A stretch of DNA of 64,000 nucleotides. Origin: Laetiporus sulphureus 93-53 (taxonomy: Eukaryota > Basidiomycota > Agaricomycetes > Polyporales > Laetiporaceae). The stretch spans positions 206,549-270,548 of the forward strand of contig NW_024468563.1 of NCBI RefSeq assembly GCF_001632365.1. The letters are read 5' to 3'. Made by a program: the position numbers and the translations under genes. The number at the start of each line of letters is the position of its first letter. Within the stretch, counting starts at the first letter, position 1. The notes under the pieces are model-generated. The model ran no database searches. It saw only the letters and a program-made list of their open reading frames with translations, and was not told the DNA's origin. Below, piece by piece: positions 1 to 12,834 of the stretch.

Positions 1-2440
1 GATGCACCGCATCAGCATGCGAATTGGATGCTCTTTCAATTCGTCATGTAGCTTGCATTTGATATCGTGGGCTGGCGTAAGCTTGGCGGTGTGATCAGTC
101 ACATAAATCCGACCTTTCTGAGCGCAGTCCTACAAAAGCTAGGTACAAGACTTTGCTGGACGTATAAGGCTACCCAACGTGATTGGCTTCAGGCCGAGGC
201 CAAGCATTGCCGATGGCGACGAGCCGGTCGAAAGGGTCAGCGGGACGTAGTTGCAAATTCGTTTATGGGCGATGGAACGGCCGCTCAGTAAAGGGAGGAG
301 TACCGATGAGCGTGTATCAGACATGTGCCACTCAGGCACCACATGAGGGCAGAGAACCGGAAACGGCGTCGCTACTGCTAACCCCGACTTGCTTAGATGT
401 CAGACAAGCTTGTTGTGGGCGATAATGTCAGACGGACCGTGCCGTTTTGAACGGTGGGAGTCAGATGAGTTCTGATCCGAGAGAAGCATGCCGGTGTGGG
501 ATCAAGCGCTCATCGTCGCCTGCCAGCTCGCAGATTCCTCTCCTCCGATGAAAGTCCATGAACCTAGTGGGTGCAGTCTCCTGCCCGTAGCGCGCTTGTG
601 CAGGACAATCATCCTTGCATCTTCGGTACGCTCAATTGAGTTTGAGCGGAGGAGCATTGTATGTAGCCGGACTTCGGCAACATGCATCGCCACTGGTCTT
701 AGGCGGACCTGGATTCGAACGTATTGGACGAAGGCTGCGGCCTGGAATCCCCGAGAAGTGCTGCATCATCCTGGATGGCCATCTTCTTTGCTGAGTTCAG
801 AGGACACTGCGCATCGCACCCGGCAGGAGGTGCGACATGGTCGTGCTTACAGGTGGCCGCCATACGGAGATAGTAAATAATGCGGCAGAGTCGGGCTAAC
901 AAGAGCACGCCTCTATCGCCGATACCTAAGTATCTCGGTTGCCGCTCCTTGCAAGGCGCAACACTCACATGAACAACGTGATTGACAGCACTCAATCTTC
1001 CATCGTCGCACTGGTCAATAGAGCCAGAGACCGGGGCTCTTAATCCAAGGAAACTGATATCGGGAAGTACAGAACATCTGCACACCCGGTTCCTCAGCTG
1101 AATCAACACGCGCCTGGATGCCAACTGTCATGACTTATCACAGAAGGTGTGGTGAACTTGAACACGACCCGGTCGCATTTTCGCGTGTGAAACGTTGGAG
1201 CAAACTTGAACGGATTAGCCGAGAGGCGATAGATTTGGTCGTCGAGGCGAGAGATCAATTGAGTCGTCGCACTCAAAATGCTTGAGGTTAACTGACTACA
1301 TCAAGTAAGCAAACTGAAGAATGAGAATGGTTGCCTCCCGCCGGGAGCTGTGGTAATGTGACAACAAGCGCCCATCGAGGGATTCGAGTTGAATGGAGAA
1401 TGCTGTCACGCTCCCACACTAAAAACGTGACCGTGACAATTCTTAATAGTCGGAGTTGCCACAAACGCCGTCTTGCTTCCCGCCAACTGTCTCCCTCGCG
1501 TTCGAGACTGCATGACCATGCGCTCTTTCTACCAGACGGACTGAGTACAGGCGCATTTTTGCCCAATATCTTGTTCTACTTCGACTTCCCTTGATGTCGG
1601 AGACCTTCACCATCTCGTTCAGCTCGATAGCCGCTAGGAAACCGCTGAGCATGTCATGAGTACTTGCGACGCCGCGTTATGCGTCGATGGGAGAAGAGGG
1701 GCCTCATCAGCATGCATATAATTCATGGCTTAGTGCTATTCAAGGTTGGATGTATGCTTTCACCGAAAATCTGACTCTAGGCCTGGGAAGATCTCAAGAC
1801 AGCAACATTCATGCTGGCGCACCAAAGACTCGTTTGCATGGCAGTGATATGGAAGCATACTTATGTAGGACCATCCGTGGCGTTGTAAGATCAGGTATTA
1901 ATGTCGTCATGCTCGCCGAAGCAATAGCCAGCCCGAATAGCACACAATGTGGCATACAACTATTTATGTGCCCAGAATTTGTCCATGTCCTTGTTTCAGC
2001 AGCCGAAATCATAGGAAGAGCGACGTCTGCGCCGCCAATTGCCCTTATGCGCCTAAATGGACAGCCAGAAATCACAATGACGTACTGATATTCCTTCGAT
2101 GCCCGCGTGTACCAGTTCAGCGACCCTGTTTATGCTTCTCTGCGCGATCAGGATCAGTATCTCTTTGGATATTCGCCGAGCATCTCCACATACAGCATGC
2201 CCTCCGTGACGGCGTTTCTACCCGCATTTCTGGGTCACTGTGACAGGGAAGATCAAGAACGTGTTTTATCTGCGGTGGTAAGGGTGCGATTAATTTCGGC
2301 TGTGTTATTTGCGCGGCACTTCCTGATTGATGGGTTGAGGTCCCAGGGTGCGATACAGACTCCGTCGAGGTACAGAACCATGCACCAAGCCGGTATGTCA
2401 CGTCCTTGCATGGAATCTACATGCTTGCGGAGTGGTCTTC
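1..2440. other. Gene-poor 5' region
   Basis: I see no gene that I can support here. Open frames are short and no set of them joins through consensus splice sites into a recognisable protein. The longest, at 1687-2088 (+, 133 codons), has no signal peptide, membrane segment or motif that I recognise and could be chance. The last part holds the P450 promoter. Confidence 0.5.
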
Positions 2441-2442
2441 GG

Positions 2443-2450
2443 ATATAAAA
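2443..2450 (+). promoter_or_regulatory. TATA box of the P450 gene
   Basis: The octamer ATATAAAA lies about 45 bp before the chosen ATG at 2494. This is a short but plausible distance for a fungal TATA element and its position supports that start codon. No other TATA-like element lies closer. Confidence 0.5.
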
Positions 2451-2493
2451 GCGAGCTCTTCCCCATCTGCTGGTACACACCTCAGCCGACGCA

Positions 2494-4865
2494 ATGTCGA
2501 TCACTCTCAACAGGTTCCCTGTGTTGTCCACATCCCTCTACTCCGAAGAGATGTTCGGACGTCCTGCTGGCAGCGTTGCTGGATTCATTTCCGGCTTTCG
2601 ACATACAGTTCTAGGCAGCCCGGCGCTGATTGCTTGCATTGTCGTCAATGTCGTGGTTCTGTCCTACGTCTTCTCATTCCTCGCCACCAAGGTAACGTGT
2701 TGTGAATTATGCGTCGCTATTGCAACTCATTCCGCCATAGAATCCCGTTCCCCTAGTTGGCTACCCTCGGTGGCTCGGTGCATACTATGGAGCTGCGCGG
2801 TTTGCCATCAACTCTGCACGCATGGTGGAGGAGGGCTACAAGAAGGTACGGCAAATTTTGCTCGATTGTTATGCCGTCTGACGCTTTAGTAGTACAAAGG
2901 TGGCTTCTTCCGGCTGCCGCTCTGGAACAACTGGGCATATATTGTAGCCAATGAGAAGTGCAGTACGTAACAGGCTAATATTCTATATGCACGAGTACCG
3001 ATCGTCCACAGTCGACGAGATGTATCATCTCCCCGATGACGTGTTGTCGCTGCGATATGCTGCTCATGATGTGAGTGATCTCAGCCAAAGTCCTGTGTCA
3101 CGGACTGATACGCTTCGATAGGAACTGCAACTGCCATATACCATGGGAAAGCAGCTCCACGATGACCCCTATCACCTTTCCATTCTCAGGACAAGAGTAC
3201 GTAACGTCCCGTCCGGACCTTCTGGCATGTGTCTGACACATACACTAGCTAACCCGCCATATTGACTATCTTGTGCGAGAGTGTCTAGACGAGCTCCCAA
3301 TGGCGTTCGAAGACACGATCGGCAAGAAGTGCGGTGGTATGTCGGAGTCCAGGCCACACCACGAGCGAGACTCACATCCATCCCACGTTTCAGACACATG
3401 GACAGAATTGAACGCTTTCGATAGCTTCATCGACATTGTCGCACGCACTTTCAACCGCATACTCGTCGGTGCACCTACCTGTATGTATCACAGGGCTGCT
3501 GGCTCGCAGACGTGCCACTGATTTCGCGACGTTGGTCTAGGCCGCAGTGCTAAATACACTGCTACTTGCAAGGAGTTCGCGTTCGAGACATCTATCGTCG
3601 GTTTCATTATTAATCTATTCCCCACATTCCTTCAACCGTGAGTCCCACCATTGTATGCAGTCAGCTGATATTGACGCCATGTTACAGAATCGTTGGAAGA
3701 GCCATCACACGACTGCCATCGTTGACAAGAAGATCACTTGCTTCCCTCGGACCCGTCATTGCTGAGAGGCAGGCGGCGATGGCTGAGTACGGCCCGGAGT
3801 GGCAAGATAAGCCTGTATGCAGCGCATGTTCCTCACTCGCCTGCCCTATAGCTCATCCGACTTTCGGCAGATGGATTTGTTGATGTGGCTCATGGAGGCA
3901 GCTCAAGGTCGCGAACGGGAACCGGAACGTCTGGCAATCAGGATCCTTGTCATCAATATCGCCACGATCCACACCACTGCGACGGTGGGCGAATACCTCT
4001 TCACATTTGAATCGCGTCTGACACATGTCATAGACCTTCGTGCACGGATTGAATAACCTGCTGGATCACATGGAATACGTTGCTCCATTGAGAGAGGAGG
4101 CAGACGAGGCGATCTACACACAGGGCTGGACGAAGCAGATGGTCAACCAACTCGTCAAGACCGACAGCTTCTTCAAGGAATCGTCTCGACTGAACGGGCT
4201 GGGAACAAGTGAGTGCCGCATATCCCTGACTTGTCAACGGTCACTGATGTGCGGATAGTGAGCTTCCCCCGGAAGGCGCTTAGAGATATCACGTTCTCGG
4301 ACGGCACTACGGTCCCCGAGGGCTCGTACATCTCTTCGGCGTTCTATGTTCATGTGGACGAAGAGTTCTACCCGGATCCGTTTACCTTCGATGCATTCCG
4401 TTTTTTGCAAGAAAGCTCTGGAGGTTCCTCAAATAACAGCAGCAATATGATTCGCACCAACCCGCGCTATCTCATCTTCGGCCACGGCAAATACCCATGG
4501 TGAGTTTTTCTTTTGTGATCTCTGCTAGAATGGAAGTTGACAAGATTATTTATAGCGTGCGTGAATGATTGTTCAGTGTTTGGTAAATCTAAATGATCTT
4601 CTGCTCTTCATCCTCGTATAGCCTGGGCGGTTTTTGGCAACCTACATCCTGAAGGCGACCATGGCTCACTTAATGACAAATTACGAGATCAAGCACAGCC
4701 CGCAAGGCAGATTGCCGGACATTCTATTCCAATACAATCGAAGCCCGAACATCCACTCCGCGTAAGCATGTCATCTAGGGCGCGCTCTAGCCGTGTACTG
4801 ACCCTGCTATTCGCTTCCCTGCAACTTGTCACAGTTTCATGATCCGTCGACGGAAGGTGGCTTAG
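2494..4865 (+). CDS. Cytochrome P450 monooxygenase, ent-kaurene-oxidase-like group
   Basis: Heme-thiolate monooxygenase, expected at the ER membrane. Joining about 15 exons gives roughly 534 residues, normal for the family. A hydrophobic anchor lies at about residues 39-62. The I-helix shows ATIHTTAT, the HTT variant seen in ent-kaurene-oxidase-like fungal P450s. The K-helix ExxR is ESSR (FKESSRLNG), the PxRF-like segment is FDAFRF, and the heme loop is FGHGKYPCPGRF. All junctions keep frame with GT-AG introns, starting with exon 1 at 2494-2691. The exception is the Cys codon. TG ends at 4499, and the reading frame is kept only if a 1-nt exon (C, 4556) is included between introns 4500-4555 and 4557-4621. 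If those are treated as one intron, a stop follows ten codons later. The final exon ends at TAG 4863-4865. The substrate is unknown. Subfamily (CYP512-like) is a guess from the HTT motif. The alternative to the micro-exon is a single-base deletion. Confidence 0.9.
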
Positions 4866-7800
4866 AAGCGCTTTCCCCCGTCAAAACACGCCCTTTTCGG
4901 TGTCATCATATCACTTGTCAGCGGACGTTGGTAGCCCGTGCATCATTTGCACCTTGGTTTAGTGGTAAATAATCACTGTCCCTGCCGTACCTCCTTGCCA
5001 CCGCGCGGTGAACTCGGTGGCCTTGGCACTCTCCTTAGAAAAATTTCGGATTCTTTTTGGGCTCTAATCGGACAATTATCTGCGTTGTATTGCTGTATGC
5101 CTATCCTTGTAGCTCATCATAATGTTGATAGAAGTGCCGTTCTTTTCGCACCATCAATCATGCGTGAGATAAATGACCATTGTGAGTGCTTGTCAGCTCG
5201 TGATAGGCTCATTTCAAGGTAGCAGGCGACAGTTGCGTACTCCGTGGTCATCCAATCAGAGCTGTGACGGAACGGACGACCAATAGTCGACCGTTCACCG
5301 CATGCGCATCGTTCCCACCATGCGAAGCTGAGGACGAAGGAGGACTGAGTTACCGAGAGTCGGGCGAGCAACGATTGGCCAGCGGTGCGCAGTTTGCAGC
5401 CAGAGACAGTATCATATGCGCAGATTTCTATAACGCAATCCCATTCGCTGTAATTCCGACTTTCTTGGATATATGACTGGTCCCAGGGTCTCTGTGAGGA
5501 CCAATCGCAGATTGCCTCTACCATCAACCAGAAAGGCGTCGACGGCTGTCCCCGTCCCTGGCTTGGGTTTGTGAATTTAGGGCATTGATTGACAGCATCA
5601 GCATCAGTTTCATACGATATATCGTGATCTGTCCACGGTTGACATAGAGATGTTTGGCTGACCTGCACGCGGTATTCAAACGGCCTGAGTGAAATTCCAC
5701 ATATTCGTGTGCCTATGCGGGTCTCCGATCGGGATAGATCCCATTCCGACGGAGTGCGAGCGATGCGGACTCCGGAAAACTTGAAATTATTCGATATTCG
5801 TCTAACTGGGTCGTTAGCTACGAGGACAGCCGAATCGGATGGGAGACAACTTACTGCAGCCGCTTTGACAGAAGGGAAACTCCAGTCGGCCACCGGGCGG
5901 GTCTCGTCAATGGAGGATGAGAACAGGCTGGTCCGTGCCTAACGCATACGCGAATATCGCAGGCACAATGTATTGACACTATGTTGCCTTTCTACGAGAA
6001 CCCACGAAGCGAGGGAGTTTAAGCGATGCACGGGCAACTCGTCCAAAGTCTTCCATCCTTGCCTCCTTGTTTGCAACTCGCCGCTCGAAGCTCGTGGGAC
6101 TAGGCTGATCCTACAGCGTCTCAAAGGACCAAAGTAGTATCACTTTACCACGCGGTTGGCGATGGAGAAGGGAAGTCGCCGAAATTTGCGGGTGACAGCG
6201 GCTAGAAGCAACCTATTCTTTGTACAGGATAATACACTGCGGAACGACATGGAAGAGATATTGAGGAAGGGAACAGATACTTGATTCGTCCTAGACGCCC
6301 GGGTCGCACCATGCAGCGCTCGTGCTGTTCATGCTTCGATGGTATTGAACAATGCGAGTAACGCATGGTCGCTGGTGAGGTAATTGCCGAGCAGCGGCCC
6401 TGAGCTCCAGTCGACGGCGGGTCAGATTCAGCATTAGCGCAGCACGTATTAGTGATCTTTACCAACTCCGTCACCTCATGCATGAGGGATGGGAGCAAGG
6501 CTATTGAGGCCATAACACCCATGGGCCATCATGACATTATCAACGACTTGATGGTCTCAAAAGGCAAGCTGGCCCAACCTACATTTCCTTGGCAGGCACT
6601 GTGCAGACCTTACACGATGTGCACGCATTCTGGACGTAAATGATGTAGTGGATTGACCATGCTGCAGACTGTTGAATTCAGATGATCGTCTAAATGCTCC
6701 TGCCACCGGAACGACAATGAGAGTCTACGAGCATACTGCGGATACGTGATTGGTGATCTGTCATGATGCAGAGCACATTCAGTAACGACGTGTATGCCCG
6801 TCAAGGGGTCCATATACATTTGGGTGGATTGCGGTGGTGAATGACGCGGGGACCCCGCATATCGACAGGACGCCAAGCGATGGGGGATCTGGTGTAACGC
6901 TTTGTCCAGAGTCATGAGAGCACTTCTTCACGCTTATATCAAAACGAAATTTGTCGACAGTACACGTCACTCATCGTAGAAGCACCAGGCTTCCTTGGGC
7001 GCGTGCTTAAGATGACCACTTGCTTCGTCACGGCGCGTGTTTGGCTGGCCGGTACAATAGGGTGCAATGTCCAGGTCGTAGGCGGACTCGCAATTGCAAT
7101 GAGATTGCAACCTTCCAGCTCACCGACGCCGATCGTGATTGACCGCTGTCACCCAGTCTTTGGGCAGCGGGTAGTCATGACAATAACCGCTATTCAAGAT
7201 TGTCATTAAACTGAGCCAGCATCTGCGAAGATTCTACGGGCACTCGCCCAATCGAGGAAGTGAACAGTGTTTTGCAAAAGGGCATAGATTAGGGCTCTTG
7301 GATTCTCAGCACCGCGACGTGAGATGTTGCAGACTAAGGGCGACGGACTTCGAAGAGTACGGTGAGCAGGCAAAATTACCGACTCCGAGCGCGTAGAACA
7401 CGAGTATGCGTCATACAAGCAATCGACAAGTGGAGATGACGCCAAAGGTGAAATCGGCCCAAGGTATCGATGGATTTGCTTGAGGCAGCAAACATAGCCA
7501 GTATTGATGTTCATAGAGGATGGGCCTCAGTAATGTTCTTCGGTCAATTCGGAAGCCATGAACGACGTTCAGTTGACAGTGTGGCATGTGCAGGGAGTAA
7601 GAATGCTTCCTCAGAGTGAGATCCGGCCGACATACTGCACCGAAGAGATCGTGCAAGAAGTGCCGCAGAGACTACGTCCAAAGAAGCAGAATCACTACCT
7701 GGACAACTAACCGGAAATCCAATACCAGTTGGGAAGTAGCTTTAGGAAACAGTGCCTTCTATCTTCTTAGGCGATGAGAGCTCGGGAGGCCAAGAGAAAG

Positions 7801-9068
7801 CACCAATCCGACACATGGATTACGGGAAGCGCGACCTTCGCCATAGGAATACGTGTTCGCCCCCGGTAAAAGAAGGCTATGAAGGGTAACGAAGGAAGGA
7901 TTGCTCCCGCGAGTGTGTGCTTCCTCTTCGTGGTTAGCCGAGTCAAGAATCAGCTTTCGGCAGAGAGGAATACCACCTCCAAGAAAATATCGTTGCATTC
8001 TTCGAGTGGGCGGATGGAACGATAAGGCTCCCACTTAGGCTACAATCCCCTCGGCTGTGATGTTCAAATCTTCACGTTCGAAGGAATGAGGGTATTGCCA
8101 CGGAAAGGCAGCGGCGGGCTTCCGCCAAGGCTTCGGAGGAACATACCTTAAATCAATCGAAGCAAGAAGTGGGGGATGCACAAGGTAAAAAAAACTAGGG
8201 GAGAGGGAACGAGAAGCGGTGGGAGTGCGGACACGAGTGAGTACGTACTTTGCGAATAGTTCATGATAAGTTAAAGAGTCATCGAGGCTCCTACTGGCGC
8301 TCCTGCAAAAGTTGCACATGTGCACAACCACGTCGTCCGCTCCTCACAATAGACGCATTGTATTTCGTCCCACAATTCGCGGACATTACTTCATCAGCGT
8401 GCTCGTACCTGCCCACATTGGTTTCATGCGTTGGCTCAGGCCTACGTCTTTCTTTCATTTGTTCAATTTACAATAATTATTGTGCTTGAACGTGAGCAAC
8501 TGCGTGTGCGCGCGCGACCTGTTCACACGTGTCGAGTGAAATGAGGCGTTGAAGAAGGGGACCTTTTACGGTAGGCAAGGGCACCTCGGCGAAACCGATA
8601 ATGTTGCCTATGTCGTAGCAGCAGTTGGCCTGTCAATTCCGGAGTCATTGCATTGGATGATTTAGAAGGAGGTTCAGGGTTGTAAAGTCTTCGCCATGTG
8701 TGAAGCGTTTGTTGGTTCAGCGAGCGGGAAAACCATCGTCGTGGTCGAGAACAGAGCAACGGCCCGCGGAGCGAGAGACAAACGGTGGGAGAGGATTGTT
8801 CTCGAACCTCAGCATGTTGAACTTGCTTGATCCTCATTCAGCTTCGTCAGCATGCTTTGCTGGCCTTTGTTGTGCGCAACAGAAAATACAAGCAGATGGC
8901 AAGGCAAAGCAGAGACTGACAAGCTGCGGAAAGAATATTTTGATGCAAATCGGCGCGCGCAACCCATTTTTGGCAATCTCATCTTCGCCGCAACTGCTTC
9001 CCGCATATTTCTCTGCCAGTCCCAGTTCTGAGCCCGCAGGCTCTGCAGACGTGCGGAAGAGCTCAGGT
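4866..9068. other. Long intergenic region
   Basis: No gene supported. The only notable open frame runs 5117-5893 (-), about 259 codons, but it has no ATG at its 5' end and contains several consensus intron borders, so it may be read-through of a relic. Minus-strand frames at 7.2-8.3 kb are short and unrecognisable. The last part upstream of 9069 is open in the frame of the next gene but looks like 5' UTR. Confidence 0.45.
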
Positions 9069-12000
9069 ATGGCTCGTTTACGCGAAGGCAAGTCCACTAC
9101 CAAGCCCCGAACGCAGAGTGATGGGAAGAACAAAGCGAAGGGAAAGGCGAAGATCAATAAAGGCAATGAACCGTCCGAGCTCGTAACAGATGCACAACCT
9201 GAAGACGTGTGTGTCTTTCTGGTCATCCGTTATATTCTCTTTCGTTGCTGATGATTTATGGTAGCCAACGCTACTGAAAGATGTTTCCTCATTTCTCTCA
9301 GATCTCACACTGGGCCGGCAACCTGAACGATCATCTCCCGTCGCCAAAAAAGCTGCCAAGCAAAAGCACGACAGCGAGAGACAGAAAAGGGATTCCAAAA
9401 CGAGCCCCCAAACCCGGAGGAGGCCGCAGGCTGTAGAAGCCGCGTCCTCTAACTCCTCTCCCGAAAAATTGCAGACCAATGCAGCATCCTCCGCATCTCT
9501 CACTTCAGGTTCTGTACCTTCACATAAACGGCATAAATTCATTGTCGAGCCAAATTCGCGTTGGTACGCTACTGCATCAGCACTTGTCTCTCCCTCTTCT
9601 CCTTCCCCTGCTCCGACACCGTCACAGCTCTCGGAACTCTCTTCACGCGCGGCTCGTCTCCTTGCGCAAGACGCAGAAGCGTATCATGCATCCAATGCTG
9701 GCGTCGGTTCGAGCGGAGACGCCAAATTTTTGGAGACGGTGCTCAAGGGCGGAACATTGAGTGATCGGCTGAGCGCGCTCACGTTGCTGGTGCAAGGGAG
9801 CCCGGTGCACAATGCACGCCCACTGGAAACACTACGGGGCATGATGGAGAGGAAGGGAGGTGGAGGACGGGAGGAGGGCTTGCGTGCGGCGAGGTGCGTT
9901 GTTGATTGGTGGGTTGGAGGAGGAGGGCCGGGCAGGAAGTTGAGGTGCGTAATATCCAATCACCGACTTCGCGACTTCCACCGATCGCGTTTATTTCAAT
10001 AGATATTTTCGCGATCAACCACTGCTTAATCCTGGCGTGACGGATGTGCACCTCGCGTTATGGTATTTTGAGGACTGGCTGAAGAAGTACTTCTTCAGTG
10101 TGCTCCAGGTCTTGGAAGTACGTGTTCAATCCTCTTCTTTCTTCGTCTATGAAGCTAGATGTGCGCGTCTCGTCTTGTGATTCAGGTATTCACCCTTGAT
10201 CCGCTACCCTATGTTCGCACGCAATCCCTTGCATTCATTACTACTCTCCTTCGCGAACAACCTGAGCAAGAACAGAACCTTCTCCGACTTCTCGTGAACA
10301 AGTTGGTACGTCGTAACCCCGTTTGCATCCGAACTTCTGCTGACCTAGCTCTGGCTATCGTCGCAGGGCGATACCGAGAAGGCAGTATGTTCGCGCGCAT
10401 CGTATCACCTGTTGCAGGTGCTTCAGGCACATCCGGAAATGAAGGCGGTGATAGTGCGCGAAGTGAAGGCGCTCGCCTTCCGGCCTGCGTCCTCCGCAGC
10501 TTCCTCAACTGTGCACGCGGGAAAAGCCACCGAGAAGAAACAGGGAACGCATATCAAATTCACGGACGAGCCCAGCGTCGAAGGCAAGGCAAAGAACAAG
10601 GATCAGACGCAGCGCGGCCAAGGCCGAGGGAAAGCCCTGGAGCGATGGAATTCGCATGCTTGGTATCACATATCTGTGACGCTAAACCAGATTGTGCTCA
10701 CTCCAAGCGATGCGAACCAGGCGGTGGCGCGGATGCTGATCGCGATGTATTTCGAAATGTTCGAAGAGGTTTTAGGCGCCGAGAGGAAGAACGGAACGGG
10801 AGAAGAGAAGAATGCAGGCGATGTGGACAGCAAAGGCGAAGGACAGGATGAGGAGGGAAGCAAGAGGAAGGACAAAGGCAAAAAGGCACGGCAGAAGGAG
10901 GTGAAGGGTGCTGCTGGATTTGCAGAGGTAGAGGATGCAACTTCGAGGTTGGTGAGCGCAATCTTGACAGGCGTGAACCGAGCGTTGCCGTTCGCAAAGG
11001 AGGACGCGGCCAGCGATGATATGTGAGTATTGATTGTGCTCGACTCTGTTCCTTGGGCCAGATAGGCTTACTGAAGGTTTCTGTCTCGTTTAGTTTCAAG
11101 GCTCACATCGACACCCTCTTCCTCATCACACATACCTCCACGTTCAACATCTCGCTCCAAGCACTCACGCTCATCTTCCATATCACGTCCTCACTTGCTT
11201 CGCATTCGTCATCGACAAACTCGTCGGCGGCAGCGTTTGCTAACTCACTCACCGATCGCTTCTACCGTACTCTCTATACCTCGCTTACCGACGTTCGCTT
11301 GGGCGAGTCGAACAAGCAGGCAATGTACCTAAACCTGCTGTTCAAGGCATTGAAGGCGGATAAAAATATTGAGCGCGTCAAGGCGTTCGTCCGCAGATTT
11401 GTGCAGGTCCTCACTGTAGGTACCGGGGGTGGAGGTAGTGCGGAATTTGTCACCGGAGGATCGTATCTGCTCGGCGAGGTTCGGTGGCACTCATTTTGCA
11501 ATCGAATATTTTGTGCTGAGGCTTGTTCCAGCTGTTCCAAACCGTGTCGTCCTTGAGAGGCCTCTTGAACGGGGAGAGGAGAAGCAAGGTTAGTGAGGCA
11601 GAGACGTATGACCCGCGGAAGCGCGATCCTCAATTCGCGCATGCATCTGCAACTCCGATGTACGAGCTGGTACGTCCCTGATGTCATATTTCATCGAAAT
11701 CGTTGACTAACTAGAATATTCCAGCTTCCACTGTTGCATCACTACCATCCCGCAGTCTCCCTGCATGCGCGACAGCTTCTAACGTCTTCTCCCATCACCG
11801 CCTCGCCAGACCTGGCGCTCAACACGCTATCGCACTTCCTCGACCGCTTTGTCTACAAAAATCCAAAGAAGCCAAAAGCGAAGGGCGCAAGTGCGATGCA
11901 ACCTGCTTTCTCTGCGAACGATCGTTCTGGGAGTGTGAAGATGACGAAAGGGGAGGTCGCGGATGAGGGGGGATTGATGGTCAATGAGGAGAGCTGGTGG

Positions 12001-12834
12001 AACCGGAGAGTGGAGGACGTGCCGGTGGATCAGGTGAGTCCTCAGGTGGCTCTGTGTTACATATTCTGATGTCGCCATGAACACGACAGGTATTCTTCCA
12101 TAAATATTTCACGAGGAAGAAGGAAAGAACAGACGAGAAGGCTGCAAAGGTGGGGAAGCGCAAGGGTCGTGGAGACGCCTCGGATTCAGAAGGGTCCACT
12201 TCGAATAATGAAGAGCCGGAGGCTGCTTCAGGTGACGAGGCTGGTCCTGCTGACCATGATGAGGAGGAGGAAGGTGAAGACAGCGACGAAGAGGAGACGG
12301 AGATTTGGAAGGTGCGCCTGATCACTCGTAGACTTGGCTTGCTCGCGCGCTCATACTCTTTTGTAGGCCATGAAAGCGACCATGCCTGCAGAGCTGGATG
12401 ATGATGGTTTGATGGAGGGCAGTGAGGATGAGGATGAAGACGAAGTACCCTTGGACCTAGAATCTGGCGGCAATGACGACGATGAGGACGATCAAGTTGA
12501 GCAGTCAGAAAAGGAAGCAGGCAAGGATGAAGCTCACAGCGAGGCGGACGATTTCTCGTTAGCGGAGGCCTCTGATGCTGAAGACCTGCTCCCGCTTGAC
12601 ACAGAGATCCCGATGGGTCTGGTCGAGTATGACGGTTCTGATGCGGAAGGCTCTGATCAAGAGGAGGTATGGGGTGGCATTGGTGAGGACGGCTCGAAAG
12701 CAAAGAAGCGGAAACGCGGTGAAGAGAAAGGCAGTGCAAGGAGCAGGAAGAAGAAGCTGAAGAGCCTCCCGACCTTCGCAAGCTATGATGACTACGCCCG
12801 AATGATCGAGGATGGGCCAGAAGACAATGTTTGA
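9069..12834 (+). CDS. MAK21: Noc1/Mak21-type ribosome biogenesis protein (CBF domain)
   Basis: Nucleolar factor. In yeast Noc1/Mak21 pairs with Noc2 and is needed for maturation and intranuclear transport of the 60S pre-subunit; the human homologue is CEBPZ. Ten exons join in frame: 9069-9206, 9265-9944, 10003-10117, 10186-10305, 10367-11022, 11094-11478, 11532-11669, 11725-12033, 12090-12311 and 12367-12834. They give 1076 residues (yeast about 1025). The N-terminus is Lys-rich. A helical-repeat core includes [20 protein letters not shown] and [11 protein letters not shown]. The CBF block ends with [19 protein letters not shown], where FHP(S/T)V is usual. [13 protein letters not shown] follows, then a long Asp/Glu- and Ser-rich tail with basic KKRKR and RKKK patches, as expected for this family. 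The start was chosen at MARLREGK, where the Lys-rich N-terminus begins; the frame is open upstream. All introns are 53-71 bp GT-AG. Confidence 0.93.

Noticed and set aside
4950..5030. tRNA-Gly-like stretch (TGGTTTAGTGGTAAAT, then TTGCCAC)
   Set aside because: The A-box resembles a glycine tRNA, but the acceptor ends do not pair and there is no GGTTCRANYCC B-box, so a working tRNA is not supported.
9207..9264. Noc1 starting upstream near 8700 with a longer N-terminus
   Set aside because: The frame is open, but the upstream translation is unlike the Lys-rich start of the family, whereas MARLREGK at 9069 begins a family-like N-terminus.
11981..12781. 266-codon minus-strand frame
   Set aside because: Antisense shadow of the acidic Noc1 tail, with Ser/His/Pro-rich low complexity and no splice or start support.
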